NCBI GenBank assembly: GCA_964433645.1
Contig: CAYSSK010000004.1
Location: forward strand, 1 to 64,000
Origin: Desulfofustis sp964433645
Lineage (GTDB): Bacteria; Desulfobacterota; Desulfobulbia; Desulfobulbales; Desulfocapsaceae
Direction: 5' to 3'
DNA length: 64,000 nucleotides
Positions 60,105 to 64,000 of the stretch are shown here, in pieces. Each line of letters begins with the position of its first letter. Positions within the stretch are counted from its first letter, which is position 1. The translations under genes and the position numbers were made by a program. Under the pieces are notes generated by a model, which worked only from the letters and a program-made list of their open reading frames with translations, was not told the origin of the DNA and made no database searches.

Positions 60105-62417
60105 TTACTTCTTGGCAAAGGGAGCGGCGGCGCATAGAGCGCCGGTGGAGGCCAGCAGATACGCTCCCCCGACGGCCGGAGTCAGGGCGTCATAGCCGAA
60201 CTGAAAGGCCAGCAGGGCGGCGCCCGGGGCGGCAAGGACCGCAACGGCTCCGTCAATTCCGCAGGCCCATGGAATTTGCCGCCCATCTCTTCCTGCCAGC
60301 AGGCGCACGCCAAGAGGAAACGGGACGCCCATCGGCACAGCGGCAAGCATCAGGAACAACAAAACAGCACCGCCCCTTACGACTGCCGGCCAGGCCATCA
60401 GCGAGGCAATCGCGAAATCAAGACCTTCAAGGGTTATGACCGTTAATCCTGCGATTACCAGTGTCGATCCCACCAACATCAGAGGTGTGGCGGCACCCCT
60501 GCGGCTTATGGCACTGCCGATTCCCATGCCACACAATAACGCGGTAATAACCAGGGCGACACTGGTCGGCGCGTTGCCCCACAGCGGCATCAACCGCTGA
60601 ATCAGGGCCACCTCGAACAGCATGAAACCGGCGCCCAGTCCGGTGAAATAGATCAGCGTAAATGGCTGACGGATCGGCGAGAGTGAAAGCGGGGCGAGCG
60701 GGCCGAGGACAAGAAGCAGGACCGCCGCCGCCAACAACAGGAGCAGCATCTGCAAAATGACCAGCCCCCGTTCGCTGACACTCAGAAAGTGCAGATCCGC
60801 GCCCCAATCACCGAGCCGCAGAAACTGATTGAAAAAGGGACGATCATCGCTCGGCGCCCGGATATCGAAGCGATATGAACTGCGCACAAGCTCCGGGTTC
60901 GGCCCAATCAAGGCGGCAACCATGTCATCGAGTACGTCCTCCGAAGATCCATGGTGCCGCACGGTCCGCCCCGGCGGCCACAGCAGATCAAACCCCTTGC
61001 TGTCGGCAAAGGATTCTATCCGCCCAATAGAGTCAGGCCCGAACGGTCGCCGGCCCGCCAGCAACGTCAACGAGCCCCAACCGCGCACGATGGCGATGTG
61101 ATCCGCCGGCTGTTGAATCCCTCCCTCACGCAAGATGGTAACCGCCAGATCGACAATCCGCAGGGCATGACGCAACGGCTCGTCCAGCCACACATTAAAG
61201 GCAAGATACCCGGCGGGCGCCAGGTGACTGAAGGCGCGGCCTCCTGCCTCGACGGTGAACAACGAGTCTTCACCGAGTGTCTGCAAACCGGTTGGCCCGC
61301 CGAACAGTCCGCGGACCGGAAAGACAACCAGATCGTAGGTGGAAAGATCGGTCCGTGCCAGGAAACGACGGGGATCGCTGATATCCATCCGCGCGATATC
61401 CGGCAACAGGGGGCGAATCAGTCCGGCAATGCGGTGATGTGGTTCAACGATCGTCATGGCGGCAGAGCAGGCCCGGGCCAGGTGGAGATACGGGGTGCCG
61501 CCGGGGGCGAGGAAGAGGACCGACTCGACCGCGCCGGCAATAAAAGGCAGGGCTCGCGGCGTTTCCGCGACTATCAGGGCGGCGGGATCTTCTGGTGACA
61601 ACAGAACGCCGGTCATATCGCCATCTACGAAAAGATGCGGCGGCGAAGGCACCGGGCCGCGATAGTGCAGGCTGAGATCGGGTGCATAGCGCAATGCCGG
61701 AGACTGCACGACATCGACACGCCCCAGGGGATGCGGCAGCGGGCCGGTTCGGCTGATGTCCGGCAGGTGCAGCGCCGAACTCACATCCTTGTACGGGGAG
61801 CGAGGCAGATCCGGCGCCTGCAGGGCAAGCACCACAATGGCCAACAGCGTCAGCACGAGCGGTATCTTGCGGGGCCGGGCCGGCAGGGCCGCCGCCCAGG
61901 CAAACAGGGCCAGGAACGGCACGATAGTCTCCGGCAGGCTCCAGCGCAGGGCCAACAATATCGTCGCCGCACCCGCCGCAGATCCGAGCAGATTGGCACC
62001 ATAAAATCGGCCAATGCCCCGGGGCCTGGTTGAAAAAACAATGGAAAGCGCGGCCGCTCCGAAAAAAAACGGCAGCAACACGATACAGCCCAGCCCGATG
62101 AGACGGAGCCACTGCAGAGAATCGACGAACAGCAGATCGACTTCCAGACCGTGCAGAAGAGTCCGAGCCGGAAACGGCAACCAGGCGGTACTTACTGCGC
62201 AGAACAGCAGGGCCGGGCCGTAGAGACGCTCCAGTTTGATGCGGCTCAGCCTCGGCAGCAGGGTGAGCGCCGATCCTCCGGCGCCAAATCCCAGCAGGGC
62301 AATGGAGAGTATCACATAGGCCAGATGATGCCCCTGAGCGTAGCCGACCGCCTGCATCAAAACGATCTGCAAGGCCAGCAGAAGAAAAGAGATCAGGGCA
62401 ACGGAGAGCACGGTCAT
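60105..62417 (-). CDS. Large membrane protein with spermidine-synthase-like domain
   Basis: 770 residues. N-terminal six or seven TMs (LISFLLLALQIVLMQAVGYAQGHHLAYVILSIALLGFGAGGSALTLL is typical of the fused spermidine synthase membrane domain), a central soluble domain (about 230-530, with VESVLFLAPGGTPYLHLARA near the SAM-type glycine motif position but degenerate) and about six C-terminal TMs (YFTGLGAGFMLFEVALIQRLMPLWG). The family is annotated as polyamine-transferase-like, but glycine motif and catalytic acidic residues are poorly kept, so aminopropyl transfer is doubtful. It lies 8 bp downstream of pcm. Confidence 0.75.
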   Translation of the reverse strand: MTVLSVALISFLLLALQIVLMQAVGYAQGHHLAYVILSIALLGFGAGGSALTLLPRLSRIKLERLYGPALLFCAVSTAWLPFPARTLLHGLEVDLLFVDSLQWLRLIGLGCIVLLPFFFGAAALSIVFSTRPRGIGRFYGANLLGSAAGAATILLALRWSLPETIVPFLALFAWAAALPARPRKIPLVLTLLAIVVLALQAPDLPRSPYKDVSSALHLPDISRTGPLPHPLGRVDVVQSPALRYAPDLSLHYRGPVPSPPHLFVDGDMTGVLLSPEDPAALIVAETPRALPFIAGAVESVLFLAPGGTPYLHLARACSAAMTIVEPHHRIAGLIRPLLPDIARMDISDPRRFLARTDLSTYDLVVFPVRGLFGGPTGLQTLGEDSLFTVEAGGRAFSHLAPAGYLAFNVWLDEPLRHALRIVDLAVTILREGGIQQPADHIAIVRGWGSLTLLAGRRPFGPDSIGRIESFADSKGFDLLWPPGRTVRHHGSSEDVLDDMVAALIGPNPELVRSSYRFDIRAPSDDRPFFNQFLRLGDWGADLHFLSVSERGLVILQMLLLLLAAAVLLLVLGPLAPLSLSPIRQPFTLIYFTGLGAGFMLFEVALIQRLMPLWGNAPTSVALVITALLCGMGIGSAISRRGAATPLMLVGSTLVIAGLTVITLEGLDFAIASLMAWPAVVRGGAVLLFLMLAAVPMGVPFPLGVRLLAGRDGRQIPWACGIDGAVAVLAAPGAALLAFQFGYDALTPAVGGAYLLASTGALCAAAPFAKK

Positions 62418-62425
62418 GACCGCTT

Positions 62426-63166
62426 CTACCTCACGCCCGCATCTTCCCCACGGGTAAAGGGCACAAAACGTACCGGCAGCATATTTCTCGTGGTGATCTC
62501 CCCCTTTGTTTTCTCCACCAGGACCAGCTGTTGGACACGGAAGCGAGAGCCCACCGGGATGATCATCCGGCCGCCGTCCTTCAGCTGCTCGATCAAAGGC
62601 GGCGGAATGTGCGGCGTGGCGGCGGTTACGATGATGGCATCAAAGGGGGCATGCTCTTCCCAGCCGTAATAGCCATCGGCCTGCTTTACCATGACGTTTT
62701 CATAGCCGGCCAACGCAAGCCGCTGCTGGGCCCACTTCGCCAGCGGGGCGATAATCTCGATGGTATAGACCGTCTCGACAAGTTCGGCCAGCACGGCAGC
62801 TTGATAACCAGAGCCCGCGCCGATCTCCAGCACCTTGAACGGTGGCTGCGGATCAATGAGCTCGGTCATCAGGGCAACGATATAGGGTTGGGAAATGGTC
62901 TGGCCGTGCCCTATGGGAAGAGGCCGGTCATCATAGGCGAACTCCACCTGGGAATCCGGAACAAACAGATGCCGCTCTGCGCTGCGCATCGCCTCGAGTA
63001 CCGGCGGTGCTTTCACGCCGCGCGCCTCAATCTGCTCGGCGACCATAGCCAGACGCCTTTTCTCCATGATGTCCGTTCCGTCTTGACCCAGACCTGCCGC
63101 CGGAAACCAGCCGCCCCGCAGGCCAAGAAGGGCCAGCAAGAAAAAGAGAAGCCATGTTCTTTTCAT
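62426..63166 (-). CDS. pcm: Exported protein-L-isoaspartate O-methyltransferase
   Basis: ATG 63166 after AAGGA (eight bases); 246 residues. A signal peptide (about 1-25, KRTWLLFFLLALLGLRGGWFPAAG) is unusual, as Pcm is normally cytoplasmic. Catalytic family segments: RHLFVPDSQVEFAYDDRPLPIGHGQTISQPYIVALM, SAM motif VLEIGAGSGYQAAVLAEL, and AIIVTAATPHIPPPLIEQLKDGGRMIIPVG. It would repair isoaspartyl residues in periplasmic proteins, if SAM is available there, or act at the membrane face. Leads the two-gene unit with the spermidine-synthase-like protein. Confidence 0.9.
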   Translation of the reverse strand: MKRTWLLFFLLALLGLRGGWFPAAGLGQDGTDIMEKRRLAMVAEQIEARGVKAPPVLEAMRSAERHLFVPDSQVEFAYDDRPLPIGHGQTISQPYIVALMTELIDPQPPFKVLEIGAGSGYQAAVLAELVETVYTIEIIAPLAKWAQQRLALAGYENVMVKQADGYYGWEEHAPFDAIIVTAATPHIPPPLIEQLKDGGRMIIPVGSRFRVQQLVLVEKTKGEITTRNMLPVRFVPFTRGEDAGVR

Positions 63167-63175
63167 GATGCACAT

Positions 63176-63612
63176 CCTTGATTCGATTGTTGTTTCTTAG
63201 GTGCAAGCCGTCGCCTCGACCGGCAGGAGACGCCCCCCTCCGACCGGCCCGGCAACGCGCACTGGTGGTAAACTGTCCGCCTGTTTCTTACAGGCTATCT
63301 TTCTTTGGCTGATATTTCCAGATCTTTACCGCCGGAAAAGCCGAGGCGGGCAGGCACTTGCTCAAACGGCCCAGAGAAGATGAGCATGTTTTGCTGCTTT
63401 GGTTTGGCCGGCTCTTCGGTGGCACGGTTTATTTTGAAATGCCGGATGGAGCGACTGTTTGACACCGCGTTTGGCACCGCACCTGTCACCTTCTCGCCTG
63501 CCGGCACCATCGCGAGTCGGCCGTCAGGAAAAACGGTTTCCGCTGACTATTGACACGGGGCTCTTCATTACCAAAGTCTCTCTATGTCTGTTATCGCAAG
63601 GAGGGCACCATT
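63176..63612. other. Intergenic region, 437 bp
   Basis: Divergent spacer between pcm and the selenoprotein. Frames of 71 and 82 codons exist on the two strands, without family resemblance. AAGGAGGG at 63599-63606 is the ribosome site of the next gene. Confidence 0.4.
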
Positions 63613-64000
63613 ATGGCCATACTCGAAATCTTTTCCGACTATATCTGACCCTGGTGTTATTTCATTACCGGGAGTATTGAAAAACTGACTGATACCTACG
63701 ACATCCAAATTCGCTGGCGAGCCTTTCCGCTCCATCCGGATACCCCGGAGGAGGGGCGCTCCCTGGAAGAGCTTTTTGCCGGCTCAACCATCGACGTCGC
63801 GCAGATGCTCGCCCATCTCAGCCAGGTGGCCCAATCGCTTGGGCTCCCCCTTGGCACGCGAAAAATGACCTATAACAGCAGAGTGGCCCAGGAATTGGGG
63901 CTGTGGGCGGAAACGAGGGGAAAGGGCCACCGCTTTCACCTGGCGGCGTTCCACGCCTATTTCGCCAAGGGACAAAACCTGGCGAAAAAGGACGTCCTTC
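63613..64000 (+). CDS. DsbA/FrnE-family thiol oxidoreductase, probable selenoprotein (partial, 3' end outside window)
   Basis: ATG 63613 is preceded by AAGGAGGG. It reads MAILEIFSDYI, then TGA (63646-63648), then PWCYFITGSIEKL; all following codons to the edge are open (129 codons). The family motif is SDxxCPWCYxG, so TGA replaces exactly the first active-site Cys, giving U-P-W-C with Sec12 and Cys15. A hairpin directly follows the TGA. Downstream text (IRWRAFPLHPDTPEEG, VAQELGLWAETRGKGHRFHLAAFHAYF) matches the FrnE/2-hydroxychromene-2-carboxylate-isomerase-like DsbA group. It probably catalyses thiol redox in the cytoplasm, as no signal is seen. A nonsense mutation is the alternative, but the position makes that unlikely. 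Confidence 0.85.
63646..63672 (+). promoter_or_regulatory. Candidate SECIS hairpin after TGA
   Basis: Directly after TGA: CCC (63649-63651) pairs with GGG (63670-63672), T63652 bulges, GGT pairs with ACC (63653-63655 / 63667-63669), G56-T66 wobble, nine-base loop. A bulged U in a stem adjacent to UGA is a feature of known bacterial SECIS elements, though the loop lacks the usual GG/GU near its start. Confidence 0.5.

Noticed and set aside
63295..63510. Minus-strand 71-codon frame (VPNAVSNSRSIRHFKIN...) beside the selenoprotein
   Set aside because: Faintly like tails of some integrases, but too short and without catalytic residues to claim.
63646..63648. TGA read as a plain nonsense mutation in the DsbA-like gene
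   Set aside because: It replaces precisely the catalytic Cys, and the rest of the frame is uninterrupted and well preserved.

Overview
The window looks like a piece of a mesophilic, anaerobic, probably sulfate-reducing Desulfobacterota chromosome (Desulfobulbales-like; this is inference). The reasons are a multihaem cytochrome c / HybA-type Fe-S protein / NrfD membrane complex of the Hmc kind, an indolepyruvate:ferredoxin oxidoreductase operon, sigma-54 control, and a probable selenoprotein at the right edge. No rRNA, CRISPR array or intact prophage is visible; there is one tRNA (Cys).

Region 1 (1-26 kb) is an accessory surface-polysaccharide locus that looks more AT-rich than the rest. The minus strand carries a flippase-like membrane protein fused to a beta-propeller, a nitroreductase, two hexapeptide acyltransferases, a second flippase-like protein, a polysaccharide pyruvyl transferase, an NAD-dependent epimerase, a glycosyltransferase and a four-gene TolC/HlyD/ABC exporter. 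Then come plus-strand asnB and an FrhB-type Fe-S reductase, and minus-strand GtrA, GT-C-like and FAD-oxidoreductase genes. IS scars break the locus: an internally deleted IS1634-like element with recognisable ends (16.2-17.5 kb), a fragment of a related element that truncates an acyltransferase paralogue (21.5-22.1 kb), and transposase remnants at 10.8-11.1 and 26.1-26.9 kb, the latter beside the 3' end of a glutamine-synthetase-like gene.

Region 2 (27-40 kb) is one GC-rich, closely spaced minus-strand series: iorA, iorB, an aryl-CoA ligase, an ACT protein, a Liv-type ABC transporter (five genes), a second aryl-CoA ligase, rph, a pyridoxamine-oxidase-like gene and glyA. It reads as uptake and oxidative degradation of aromatic or branched amino acids via 2-oxo acids and aryl-acyl-CoA. 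A divergent CBS-ACT protein follows.

Region 3 (41.3-52.8 kb) is the most system-like part: a PAS histidine kinase, a membrane PAS protein without a kinase, a sigma-54 response regulator, an IS1595-like zinc-ribbon protein with eroded catalytic residues translationally coupled to an FtsH-like protease, then a pentahaem cytochrome c, a Tat-exported Fe-S protein, an NrfD protein, a terminator and two small membrane proteins. Palindromes of the form GCCACA-N4-TGTGGC occur before the kinase, before the transposase-like gene and before the small membrane genes, the last two with GG-N10-GC (-24/-12) promoters. I propose one regulon: a redox or envelope signal, a sigma-54 activator, and a quinone-periplasm electron-transfer module with its own protease.

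Region 4 (52.8-64 kb) is mostly housekeeping: a HAD phosphatase, aromatic aminotransferase, rubredoxin-membrane fusion, ABC-F ATPase, radical SAM protein, RNase III, tRNA-Cys with an adjacent integrase scar, a large spermidine-synthase-like membrane protein, and an exported Pcm. At the edge is a DsbA/FrnE-like thiol oxidoreductase whose first active-site cysteine codon is TGA, so a likely selenoprotein.
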